From the NCBI GenBank assembly GCA_964057225.1, contig OZ059895.1, positions 3,534,001-3,598,000 on the forward strand: a stretch of DNA of 64,000 nt. The letters run 5' to 3'. Source of the stretch: Auanema rhodensis (Eukaryota; Nematoda; Chromadorea; Rhabditida; Rhabditidae). How positions within the stretch are numbered: the first letter of the stretch is position 1; each line of letters starts with the position of its first letter. Positions 1 through 11,585 of the stretch are shown piece after piece. The notes under the pieces are model-generated. The model was given only the letters and a program-made list of their open reading frames with translations. It made no database searches and was not told the DNA's origin. Made by a program: the position numbers and the translations under genes.

Positions 1-3000
1 GGAAAACATCCGTTCAAGCAACAGAACTTGGAAAGATCCATGTCTGATTAGTCGGTCAGTTCATTATTTAAGGGTAACCTGTGCTGCGTATAATTTATGG
101 GTGTACAAAAATCAAAGTTCTTAATCAAAGTTTAAAAAACAAACTGAATAAAAATTAAAAAATCTGAATGAAAATCTTTCCAACATAGTGTTCAACATAT
201 GATATATTACTATCTTTACAAGATAGATACAAAAAAATCGGAATGTGATCACATGTTCTGATGCTTTGAAGGGCATGTTTTACTAGCCTACGTAGGAAAA
301 CATCCATTCAAGCAACAGAACTAGGAAAGATCCATGTCTGATTAGTCGGTCAGTTCATTATTTAAGGGTAACCTCTGCTGCGTATAATTTATGGGTGTAC
401 AAAAATCAAAGTTCTTAATCAAAGTTTAAAAAACAAACTGAATAAAAGTTAGAAAATCTGAATTAAAATCTTTCCAACATAGTGTTCAACATATGATATA
501 TTACTATTTTTACAAGATAGATACAAAAAAATTGGAATGTGATCACATGTTCTGATGCTTTGAAGGGCATGTTTTACTAGCCTTCGTAGGAAAACATCCG
601 TTCAAGCAACAGAACTTGGAAAGATCCATGTCTGATTAGTCGGTCAGTTCATTAATTAAGGGTAACCTGTGCTGCGTATAATTTATGGGTGTACAAAAAT
701 CAAAGTTCTTAATCAAAGTTTAAAAAACAAACTGAATAAAAGTTCGAGAATCTGAATTAAAATCTTTCCAACATAGTGTTCAACATATGATATATTACTA
801 TCTTTACAAGAAAGATACAAAAAAATTGGAATGTGATCACATGTTCTGATGCTTTGAAGGGCATGTTTTACTAGCCTACGTAGGAAAACATCCATTCAAG
901 CAACAGAACTAGGAAAGATCGATGTCTGATTAGTCGGTCAGTTCATTATTTAAGGGTAACCTGTGCTGCGTATAATTTATGGGTGTACAAAAATCAAAGT
1001 TCTTAATCAAAGTTTAAAAAACAAACTGAATAAAAGTTCGAGAATCTGAATTAAAATCTTTCCAACATAGTGTTCAACATATGATATATTACTATCTTTA
1101 CAAGAAAGATACAAAAAAATTGGAATGTGATCACATGTTCTGATGCTTTGAAGGGCATGTTTTACTAGCCTACGTAGGAAAACATCCATTCAAGCAACAG
1201 AACTAGGAAAGATCGATGTCTGATTAGTCGGTCAGTTCATTATTTAAGGGTAACCTGTGCTGCGTATAATTTATGGGTGTACAAAAATCAAAGTTTATTA
1301 CTATCTTTACAAGATAGATTTCAAAAAAATTGGAATGTGATCACATGTTCTGATGCTTTGAAGGGCATGTTTTACTAGCCTACGTAGGAAAACATCCATT
1401 CAAGCAACAGAACTAGGAAAGATCCATGTCTGATTAGTCGGTCAGTTCATTATTTAAGGGTAACCTGTGCTGCGTATAATTTATGGGTGTACAAAAATCA
1501 AAGTTCTTAATCAAAGTTTAAAAAACAAACTGAATAAAAGTTCGAAAATCTGAATTAAAATCTTTCCAACATAGTGTTCAACATATGATATATTACTATC
1601 TTTACAAGATAGATACAAAAATATTGGAATGTGATCACATGTTCTGATGCTTTGAAGGGCATGTTTTACTAGCCTTCGTAGGAAAACATCCGTCCAAGCA
1701 ACAGAACTTGGAAAGATCCATGTCTGATTAGTCGGTCAGTTCATTAATTAAGGGTAACCTGTGCTGCGTATAATTTATGGGTGTACAAAAATCAAAGTTC
1801 TTAATCAAAGTTTAAAAAACAAACTGAATAAAAGTTCGAAAATCTGAATTAAAATCTTTCCAACATAGTGTTCAACATATGATATATTACTATCTTTACA
1901 AGATAGATACAAAAATATTGGAATGTGATCACATGTTCTGATGCTTTGAAGGGCATGTTTTACTAGCCTACGTAGGAAAACATCCGTTCAAGCAACAGAA
2001 CTTGGAAAGATCCATGTCTGATTAGTCGGTCAGTTCATTATTTAAGGGTAACCTGTGCTGCGTATAATTTATGGGTGTACAAAAATCAAAGTTCTTAATC
2101 AAAGTTTAAAAAACAAACTGAATAAAAATTAAAAAATCTGAATGAAAATCTTTCCAACATAGTGTTCAACATATGATATATTACTATCTTTACAAGATAG
2201 ATACAAAAAAATTGGAATGTGATCACATGTTCTGATGCTTTGAAGGGCATGTTTTACTAGCCTACGTAGGAAAACATCCATTCAAGCAACAGAACTAGGA
2301 AAGATCCATGTCTGATTAGTCGGTCAGTTCATTATTTAAGGGTAACCTGTGCTGCGTATAATTTATGGGTGTACAAAAATCAAAGTTCTTAATCAAAGTT
2401 TAAAAAACAAACTGAATAAAAGTTAGAAAATCTGAATTAAAATCTTTCCAACATAGTGTTCAACATATGATATATTACTATTTTTACAAGATAGATACAA
2501 AAAAATTGGAATGTGATCACATGTTCTGATGCTTTGAAGGGCATGTTTTACTAGCCTTCGTAGGAAAACATCCGTTCAAGCAACAGAACTTGGAAAGATC
2601 CATGTCTGATTAGTCGGTCAGTTCATTATTTAAGGGTAACCTGTGCTGCGTATAATTTATGGGTGTACAAAAATCAAAGTTCTTAATCAAAGTTTAAAAA
2701 ACAAACTGAATAAAAATTAAAAAATCTGAATGAAAATCTTTCCAACATAGTGTTCAACATATGATATATTACTATCTTTACAAGATAGATACAAAAAAAT
2801 TGGAATTTGATCACATGTTCTGATGCTTTGAAGGGCATGTTTTACTAGCCTACGTAGGAAAACATCCATTCAAGCAACAGAACTAGGAAAGATCGATGTC
2901 TGATTAGTCGGTCAGTTCATTATTTAAGGGTAACCTGTGCTGCGTATAATTTATGGGTGTACAAAAATCAAAGTTTATTACTATCTTTACAAGATAGATT

Positions 3001-6000
3001 TCAAAAAAATTGGAATGTGATCACATGTTCTGATGCTTTGAAGGGCATGTTTTACTAGCCTACGTAGGAAAACATCCGTTCAAGCAACAGAACTTGGGAA
3101 GATCCATGTCTGATTAGACGGTCAGTTCATTATTTAAGGGTAACCTGTGCTGCGTATATTTTATGGGTGTACAAACAACAAGGTTCTTAATCAAAGTTTA
3201 GAAAACAAACTGAGTGAAAGTTGAAAAAATCTGAATTAAAATCTTTCCAACATAGTGTTCAACATATGATATATTACTATCTTTACAAGATAGATACAAA
3301 AAAATTGGAATGTGATCACATGTTCTGATGCTTTGAAGGGCATGTTTTACTAGCCTACGTAGGAAAACATCCGTTCAAGCAACAGAACTTGGAAAGATCC
3401 ATGTCTGATTAGTCGGTCAGTTCATTATTTAAGGGTAACCTGTGCTGCGTATAATTTATGGGTGTACAAAAATCAAAGTTCTTAATCAAAGTTTAAAAAA
3501 CAAACTGAATAAAAATTAAAAAATCTGAATGAAAATCTTTCCAACATAGTGTTCAACATATGATATATTACTATCTTTACAAGATAGATACAAAAAAATT
3601 GGAATGTGATCACATGTTCTGATGCTTTGAAGGGCATGTTTTACTAGCCTACGTAGGAAAACATCCATTCAAGCAACAGAACTAGGAAAGATCCATGTCT
3701 GATTAGTCGGTCAGTTCATTATTTAAGGGTAACCTGTGCTGCGTATAATTTATGGGTGTACAAAAATCAAAGTTCTTAATCAAAGTTTAAAAAACAAACT
3801 GAATAAAAGTTAGAAAATCTGAATTAAAATCTTTCCAACATAGTGTTCAACATATGATATATTACTATTTTTACAAGATAGATACAAAAAAATTGGAATG
3901 TGATCACATGTTCTGATGCTTTGAAGGGCATGTTTTACTAGCCTTCGTAGGAAAACATCCGTTCAAGCAACAGAACTTGGAAAGATCCATGTCTGATTAG
4001 TCGGTCAGTTCATTAATTAAGGGTAACCTGTGCTGCGTATAATTTATGGGTGTACAAAAATCAAAGTTCTTAATCAAAGTTTAAAAAACAAACTGAATAA
4101 AAGTTCGAGAATCTGAATTAAAATCTTTCCAACATAGTGTTCAACATATGATATATTACTATCTTTACAAGAAAGATACAAAAAAATTGGAATGTGATCA
4201 CATGTTCTGATGCTTTGAAGGGCATGTTTTACTAGCCTACGTAGGAAAACATCCATTCAAGCAACAGAACTAGGAAAGATCGATGTCTGATTAGTCGGTC
4301 AGTTCATTATTTAAGGGTAACCTGTGCTGCGTATAATTTATGGGTGTACAAAAATCAAAGTTTATTACTATCTTTACAAGATAGATTTCAAAAAAATTGG
4401 AATGTGATCACATGTTCTGATGCTTTGAAGGGCATGTTTTACTAGCCTACGTAGGAAAACATCCATTCAAGCAACAGAACTAGGAAAGATCCATGTCTGA
4501 TTAGTCGGTCAGTTCATTATTTAAGGGTAACCTGTGCTGCGTATAATTTATGGGTGTACAAAAATCAAAGTTCTTAATCAAAGTTTAAAAAACAAACTGA
4601 ATAAAAGTTCGAAAATCTGAATTAAAATCTTTCCAACATAGTGTTCAACATATGATATATTACTATCTTTACAATATAGATACAAAAAAATTGGAATTTG
4701 ATCACATGTTCTGATGCTTTGAAGGGCATGTTTTACTAGCCTACGTAGGAAAACATCCATTCAAGCAACAGAACTAGGAAAGATCCATGTCTGATTAGTC
4801 GGTCAGTTCATTATTTAAGGGTAACCTGTGCTGCGTATAATTTATGGGTGTACAAAAATCAAAGTTCTTAATCAAAGTTTAAAAAACAAACTGAATAAAA
4901 GTTAGAAAATCTGAATTAAAATCTTTCCAACATAGTGTTCAACATATGATATATTACTATCTTTACAAGATAGATACAAAAATATTGGAATGTGATCACA
5001 TGTTCTGATGCTTTGAAGGGCATGTTTTACTAGCCTACGTAGGAAAACATCCGTTCAAGCAACAGAACTTGGAAAGATCCATGTCTGATTAGTCGGTCAG
5101 TTCATTATTTAAGGGTAACCTGTGCTGCGTATAATTTATGGGTGTACAAAAATCAAAGTTCTTAATCAAAGTTTAAAAAACAAACTGAATAAAAATTAAA
5201 AAATCTGAATGAAAATCTTTCCAACATAGTGTTCAACATATGATATATTACTATCTTTACAAGATAGATACAAAAAAATTGGAATTTGATCACATGTTCT
5301 GATGCTTTGAAGGGCATGTTTTACTAGCCTACGTAGGAAAACATCCATTCAAGCAACAGAACTAGGAAAGATCCATGTCTGATTAGTCGGTCAGTTCATT
5401 ATTTAAGGGTAACCTGTGCTGCGTATAATTTATGGGTGTACAAAAATCAAAGTTCTTAATCAAAGTTTAAAAAACAAACTGAATAAAAATTAAAAAATCT
5501 GAATGAAAATCTTTCCAACATAGTGTTCAACATATGATATATTACTATCTTTACAAGATAGATACAAAAAAATTGGAATTTGATCACATGTTCTGATGCT
5601 TTGAAGGGCATGTTTTACTAGCCTACGTAGGAAAACATCCGTTCAAGCAACAGAACTTGGGAAGATCCATGTCTGATTAGACGGTCAGTTCATTATTTAA
5701 GGGTAACCTGTGCTGCGTATATTTTATGGGTGTACAAACAACAAGGTTCTTAATCAAAGTTTAGAAAACAAACTGAGTGAAAGTTGAAAAAATCTGAATT
5801 AAAATCTTTCCAACATAGTGTTCAACATATGATATATTACTATCTTTACAAGATAGATACAAAAAAATTGGAATGTGATCACATGTTCTGATGCTTTGAA
5901 GGGCATGTTTTACTAGCCTACGTAGGAAAACATCCGTTCAAGCAACAGAACTTGGAAAGATCCATGTCTGATTAGTCGGTCAGTTCATTATTTAAGGGTA

Positions 6001-7489
6001 ACCTGTGCTGCGTATAATTTATGGGTGTACAAAAATCAAAGTTCTTAATCAAAGTTTAAAAAACAAACTGAATAAAAATTAAAAAATCTGAATGAAAATC
6101 TTTCCAACATAGTGTTCAACATATGATATATTACTATCTTTACAAGATAGATACAAAAAAATTGGAATTTGATCACATGTTCTGATGCTTTGAAGGGCAT
6201 GTTTTACTAGCCTACGTAGGAAAACATCCATTCAAGCAACAGAACTAGGAAAGATCCATGTCTGATTAGTCGGTCAGTTCATTATTTAAGGGTAACCTGT
6301 GCTGCGTATAATTTATGGGTGTACAAAAATCAAAGTTTATTACTATCTTTACAAGATAGATACAAAAAAATTGGAATGTGATCACATGTTCTGATGCTTT
6401 GAAGGGCATGTTTTACTAGCCTACGTAGGAAAACATCCATTCAAGCAACAGAACTAGGAAAGATCCATGTCTGATTAGTCGGTCAGTTCATTATTCAAGG
6501 GTAACCTGTGCTGCGTATAATTTATGGGTGTACAAAAATCAAAGTTCTTAATCAAAGTTTAAAAAATAAACTGAATAAAAGTTAGAAAATCTGAATTAAA
6601 ATCTTTCCAACATAGTGTTCAACATATGATATATTACTATCTTTACAAGATAGATACAAAAAAATTGGAATGTGATCACATGTTCTGATGCTTTGAAGGG
6701 CATGTTTTACTAGCCTTCGTAGGAAAACATCCGTTCAAGCAACAGAACTTGGAAAGATCCATGTCTGATTAGTCGGTCAGTTCATTAATTAAGGGTAACC
6801 TGTGCTGCGTATAATTTATGGGTGTACAAAAATCAAAGTTCTTAATCAAAGTTTAAAAAACAAACTGAATAAAAGTTCGAAAATCTGAATTAAAATCTTT
6901 CCAACATAGTGTTCAACATATGATATATTACTATCTTTACAATATAGATACAAAAAAATTGGAATTTGATCACATGTTCTGATGCTTTGAAGGGCATGTT
7001 TTACTAGCCTACGTAGGAAAACATCCATTCAAGCAACAGAACTAGGAAAGATCCATGTCTGATTAGTCGGTCAGTTCATTATTTAAGGGTAACCTGTGCT
7101 GCGTATAATTTATGGGTGTACAAAAATCAAAGTTTATTACTATCTTTACAAGATAGATACAAAAAAATTGGAATGTGATCACATGTTCTGATGCTTTGAA
7201 GGGCATGTTTTACTAGCCTACGTAGGAAAACATCCGTTCAAGCAACAGAACTAGGAAAGATCCATGTCTGATTAGTCGGTCAGTTCATTATTTAAGGGTA
7301 ACCTGTGCTGCGTATAATTTATGGGTGTACAAAAATCAAAGTTCTTAATCAAAGTTTAAAAAACAAACTGAATAAAAGTTCGAAAATCTGAATTAAAATC
7401 TTTCCAACATAGTGTTCAACATATGATATATTACTATCTTTACAATATAGATACAAAAAAATTGGAATTTGATCACATGTTCTGATGCT
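1..7489 (-). repeat. Satellite array, reverse orientation
   Basis: This is tandem satellite DNA whose monomers run opposite to those in the rest of the window. I judge this from the order of landmark strings: here the CCTACGTAGG palindrome is followed by the ATCCATTCAAGCAACAG side of the unit. Long units of about 294 bp predominate. Short units with the internal deletion (junction string CAAAGTTTATTACTATC) occur near 1290, 2970, 4360, 6335 and 7130. Type-B units (ACAAACAACAAGG variant) appear only twice, near 3170 and 5740, although they are very common in the plus-oriented array. No gene is visible. The recurring 60-codon open frames are repeat by-products. Confidence 0.97.
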
Positions 7490-7541
7490 TTGAAGGGCAT
7501 GTTTTAAATGAATTGAAGGGCATGTTTTAAATGTTTAAAAT
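7490..7541. repeat. Satellite polarity-switch junction
   Basis: The array changes orientation here. The minus-oriented unit breaks off after GAAGGGCATGTTTTA, and the plus-oriented array starts at TGAACTGACCGTCTAATC (7541). Between them is a perfect 21-bp direct repeat (7490-7510 and 7513-7533, two bases apart) of the GAAGGGCATGTTTTAAATG string, then a short A/T-rich filler. The result is a head-to-head inverted array with a spacer of about 35 bp. A templated or microhomology-driven rearrangement would explain the duplicated 21-mer. An assembly join cannot be excluded from sequence alone. Confidence 0.9.
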
Positions 7542-7601
7542 GAACTGACCGTCTAATCAGACATGGATCTTCCCAAGTTCTGTTGCTTGAATGGATGTTT
7601 T

Positions 7602-7688
7602 CCTACGTAGGCTAGTAAAACATGCCCTTCAAAGCATCAGAACATGTGATCACATTCCAATTTTTTTGTATCTATCTTGTAAAGATAG
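7602..7688. other. Dyad-symmetry cluster within the satellite monomer
   Basis: One example of a cluster present in most units. It has a 10-bp perfect palindrome CCTACGTAGG (7602-7611), a 12-bp palindrome ATGTGATCACAT (7644-7655) and a 7-bp stem with a 3-base loop, CTATCTT-GTA-AAGATAG (7672-7688). Variants TGTGACCACA and TGTGATCAGA break the second palindrome, and TGTTTTGTAAAG or TATTTTGTAAAG weaken the hairpin, while CCTACGTAGG is nearly invariant. This could be a protein-binding or non-B-DNA element of a centromeric satellite. Function is inference. Confidence 0.6.
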
Positions 7689-8096
7689 TGATAAACTTTG
7701 ATTTTTGTACACCCATAAATTATACGCAGCACAGGTTACCCTTAAATAATGAACTGACCGACTAATCAGACATGGATCTTTCCAAGTTCTGTTGCTTGAA
7801 CGGATGTTTTCCTACGTAGGCTAGTAAAACATGCCCTTCAAAGCATCAGAACATGTGATCAGATTCCAATTTTTTTGTATCTATCTTGTAAAGATAGTAA
7901 TATATCATATGTTGAACACTATGTTGGAAAGATTTTAATTCAGATTTTTTCAACTTTCACTCAGTTTGTTTTCTAAACTTTGATTAAGAACCTTGTTGTT
8001 TGTACACCCATAAAATATACGCAGCACAGGTTACCCTTAAATAATGAACTGACCGTCTAATCAGACATGGATCTTACCAAGTTCTGTTGCTTGAAT

Positions 8097-8390
8097 GGAT
8101 GTTTTCCTACGTAGGCTAGTAAAACATGCCCTTCAAAGCATCAGAACATGTGATCACATTCCAATTTTTTTGTATCTATCTTGTAAAGATAGTAATATAT
8201 CATATGTTGAACACTATGTTGGAAAGATTTTAATTCAGATTTTCTAACTTTTATTCAGTTTGTTTTTTAAACTTTGATTAAGAACTTTGATTTTTGTACA
8301 CCCATAAATTATACGCAGCACAGGTTACCCTTAAATAATGAACTGACCGTCTAATCAGACATGGATCTTCCCAAGTTCTGTTGCTTGAAC
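8097..8390 (+). repeat. Reference long satellite monomer, type A (294 bp)
   Basis: Taking GGATGTTTTCCTACG as the arbitrary start, the next occurrence is 294 bp later. Type A is recognised by CAGATTTTCTAACTTTTATT, GAACTTTGATTTTTGTACAC and CATAAATTATACGC. It carries several dyad symmetries: CCTACGTAGG, ATGTGATCACAT and the hairpin CTATCTT-GTA-AAGATAG. I see no CENP-B-box-like motif and no polymerase III promoter. Confidence 0.93.
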
Positions 8391-8685
8391 GGATGTTTTC
8401 CTACGTAGGCTAGTAAAACATGCCCTTCAAAGCATCAGAACATGTGATCACATTCCAATTTTTTTGTATCTATCTTGTAAAGATAGTAATATATCATATG
8501 TTGAACACTATGTTGGAAAGATTTTAATTCAGATTGTTTCAACTTTCACTCAGTTTGTTTTCTAAACTTTGATTAAGAACCTTGTTGTTTGTACACCCAT
8601 AAAATATACGCAGCACAGGTTACCCTTAAATAATGAACTGACCGTCTAATCAGACATGGATCTTCCCAAGTTCTGTTGCTTGAAT
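8391..8685 (+). repeat. Reference long satellite monomer, type B (295 bp)
   Basis: This unit directly follows the type A reference. Its 3' half differs at many positions: TTTCAACTTTCACTCAG replaces CTAACTTTTATTCAG, AACCTTGTTGTTTGTAC replaces AACTTTGATTTTTGTAC, and CATAAAATATACGC replaces CATAAATTATACGC. The 5' half is nearly identical to type A. Divergence confined to one half suggests that gene conversion or recombination homogenises the other half across types. Confidence 0.9.
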
Positions 8686-8894
8686 GGATGTTTTCCTACG
8701 TAGGCTAGTAAAACATGCCCTTCAAAGCATCAGAACATGTGATCACATTCCAATTTTTTTGTATCTATCTTGTAAAGATAGTAATAAACTTTGATTTTTG
8801 TACACTTATAAATTATACGCAGCACAGGTTACCCTTAAATAATGAACTGACCGACTAATCAGACATGGATCTTTCCAAGTTCTGTTGCTTGAAC
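8686..8894 (+). repeat. Reference short satellite monomer (209 bp, about 85-bp deletion)
   Basis: The string AGATAGTAAT is joined directly to AAACTTTGATTTTTG, removing the segment from ATATCATATG to the second half of the unit. The next unit starts 209 bp later. The same deletion join is found in the reverse-oriented array, so the short form arose before the array inverted or was exchanged across it. Short and long units alternate irregularly and set the higher-order periods. Confidence 0.93.
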
Positions 8895-11290
8895 GGATGT
8901 TTTCCTACGTAGGCTAGTAAAACATGCCCTTCAAAGCATCAGAACATGTGATCACATTCCAATTTTTTTGTATCTATCTTGTAAAGATAGTAATATATCA
9001 TATGTTGAACACTATGTTGGAAAGATTTTAATTCAGATTTTTTCAACTTTCACTCAGTTTGTTTTCTAAACTTTGATTAAGAACCTTGTTGTTTGTACAC
9101 CCATAAAATATACGCAGCACAGGTTACCCTTAAATAATGAACTGACCGTCTAATCAGACATGGATCTTCCCAAGTTCTGTTGCTTGAATGGATGTTTTCC
9201 TACGTAGGCTAGTAAAACATGCCCTTCAAAGCATCAGAACATGTGATCACATTCCAATTTTTTTGTATCTATCTTGTAAAGATAGTAATAAACTTTGATT
9301 TTTGTACACCCATAAATTATACGCAGCACAGGTTACCCTTAAATAATGAACTGACCGACTAATCAGACATGGATCTTTCCAAGTTCTGTTGCTTGAACGG
9401 ATGTTTTCCTACGTAGGCTAGTAAAACATGCCCTTCAAAGCATCAGAACATGTGATCAGATTCCAATTTTTTTGTATCTATCTTGTAAAGATAGTAATAT
9501 ATCATATGTTGAACACTATGTTGGAAAGATTTTAATTCAGATTTTTTCAACTTTCACTCAGTTTGTTTTCTAAACTTTGATTAAGAACCTTGTTGTTTGT
9601 ACACCCATAAAATATACGCAGCACAGGTTACCCTTAAATAATGAACTGACCGTCTAATCAGACATGGATCTTACCAAGTTCTGTTGCTTGAATGGATGTT
9701 TTCCTACGTAGGCTAGTAAAACATGCCCTTCAAAGCATCAGAACATGTGATCACATTCCAATTTTTTTGTATCTATCTTGTAAAGATAGTAATATATCAT
9801 ATGTTGAACACTATGTTGGAAAGATTTTAATTCAGATTTTCTAACTTTTATTCAGTTTGTTTTTTAAACTTTGATTAAGAACTTTGATTTTTGTACACCC
9901 ATAAATTATACGCAGCACAGGTTACCCTTAAATAATGAACTGACCGACTAATCAGACATGGATCTTTCCTAGTTCTGTTGCTTGAATGGATGTTTTCCTA
10001 CGTAAGCTAGTAAAACATGCCCTTCAAAGCATCAGAACATGTGATCACATTCCAATTTTTTTGTATCTATCTTGTAAAGATAGTAATATATCATATGTTG
10101 AACACTATGTTGGAAAGATTTTAATTCAGATTTTTTCAACTTTCACTCAGTTTGTTTTCTAAACTTTGATTAAGAACCTTGTTGTTTGTACACCCATAAA
10201 ATATACGCAGCACAGGTTACCCTTAAATAATGAACTGACCGTCTAATCAGACATGGATCTTCCCAAGTTCTGTTGCTTGAATGGATGTTTTCCTACGTAG
10301 GCTAGTAAAACATGCCCTTCAAAGCATCAGAACATGTGATCACATTCCAATTTTTTTGTATCTATCTTGTAAAGATAGTAATAAACTTTGATTTTTGTAC
10401 ACTTATAAATTATACGCAGCACAGGTTACCCTTAAATAATGAACTGACCGACTAATCAGACATGGATCTTTCCAAGTTCTGTTGCTTGAACGGATGTTTT
10501 CCTACGTAGGCTAGTAAAACATGCCCTTCAAAGCATCAGAACATGTGATCACATTCCAATTTTTTTGTATCTATCTTGTAAAGATAGTAATATATCATAT
10601 GTTGAACACTATGTTGGAAAGATTTTAATTCAGATTTTTTCAACTTTCACTCAGTTTGTTTTCTAAACTTTGATTAAGAACCTTGTTGTTTGTACACCCA
10701 TAAAATATACGCAGCACAGGTTACCCTTAAATAATGAACTGACCGTCTAATCAGACATGGATCTTCCCAAGTTCTGTTGCTTGAATGGATGTTTTCCTAC
10801 GTAGGCTAGTAAAACATGCCCTTCAAAGCATCAGAACATGTGATCACATTCCAATTTTTTTGTATCTATCTTGTAAAGATAGTAATAAACTTTGATTTTT
10901 GTACACCCATAAATTATACGCAGCACAGGTTACCCTTAAATAATGAACTGACCGACTAATCAGACATGGATCTTTCCAAGTTCTGTTGCTTGAACGGATG
11001 TTTTCCTACGTAGGCTAGTAAAACATGCCCTTCAAAGCATCAGAACATGTGACCACATTCCAATTTTTTTGTATCTATCTTGTAAAGATAGTAATATATC
11101 ATATGTTGAACACTATGTTGGAAAGATTTTAATTCAGATTTTTTCAACTTTCACTCAGTTTGTTTTCTAAACTTTGATTAAGAACCTTGTTGTTTGTACA
11201 CCCATAAAATATACGCAGCACAGGTTACCCTTAAATAATGAACTGACCGACTAATCAGACATGGATCTTTCCTAGTTCTGTTGCTTGAAT

Positions 11291-11585
11291 GGATGTTTTC
11301 CTACGTAGGCTAGTAAAACATGCCCTTCAAAGCATCAGAACATGTGATCACATTCCAATTTTTTTGTATCTATCTTGTAAAGATAGTAATATATCATATG
11401 TTGAACACTATGTTGGAAAGATTTTAATTCAGATTTTTTCAACTTTCACTCAGTTTGTTTTCTAAACTTTGATTAAGAACCTTGAGTTTTGTACACCCAT
11501 AAATTATACGCAGCACAGGTTACCCTTAAATAATGAACTGACCGTCTAATCAGACATGGATCTTACCAAGTTCTGTTGCTTGAAT
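11291..11585 (+). repeat. Hybrid A/B satellite monomer
   Basis: This unit has the type B centre (TTTCAACTTTCACTCAG and AACCTTGA) but switches to the type A end (GTTTTGTACACCCATAAATTATACGC). The switch is at the same position in every hybrid I see (about 11,480, 15,770, 17,960, 19,260, 21,450, 25,400, 26,790, 27,380, 28,970, 30,570, 32,460, 34,270, 37,370, 39,970, 42,370 and 57,060). They therefore probably descend from one recombination event that was then amplified. Confidence 0.85.

Noticed and set aside
1..7489. CRISPR-like array
   Set aside because: Repeats are head-to-tail monomers of 209-295 bp without unique spacers, and the window is eukaryotic.
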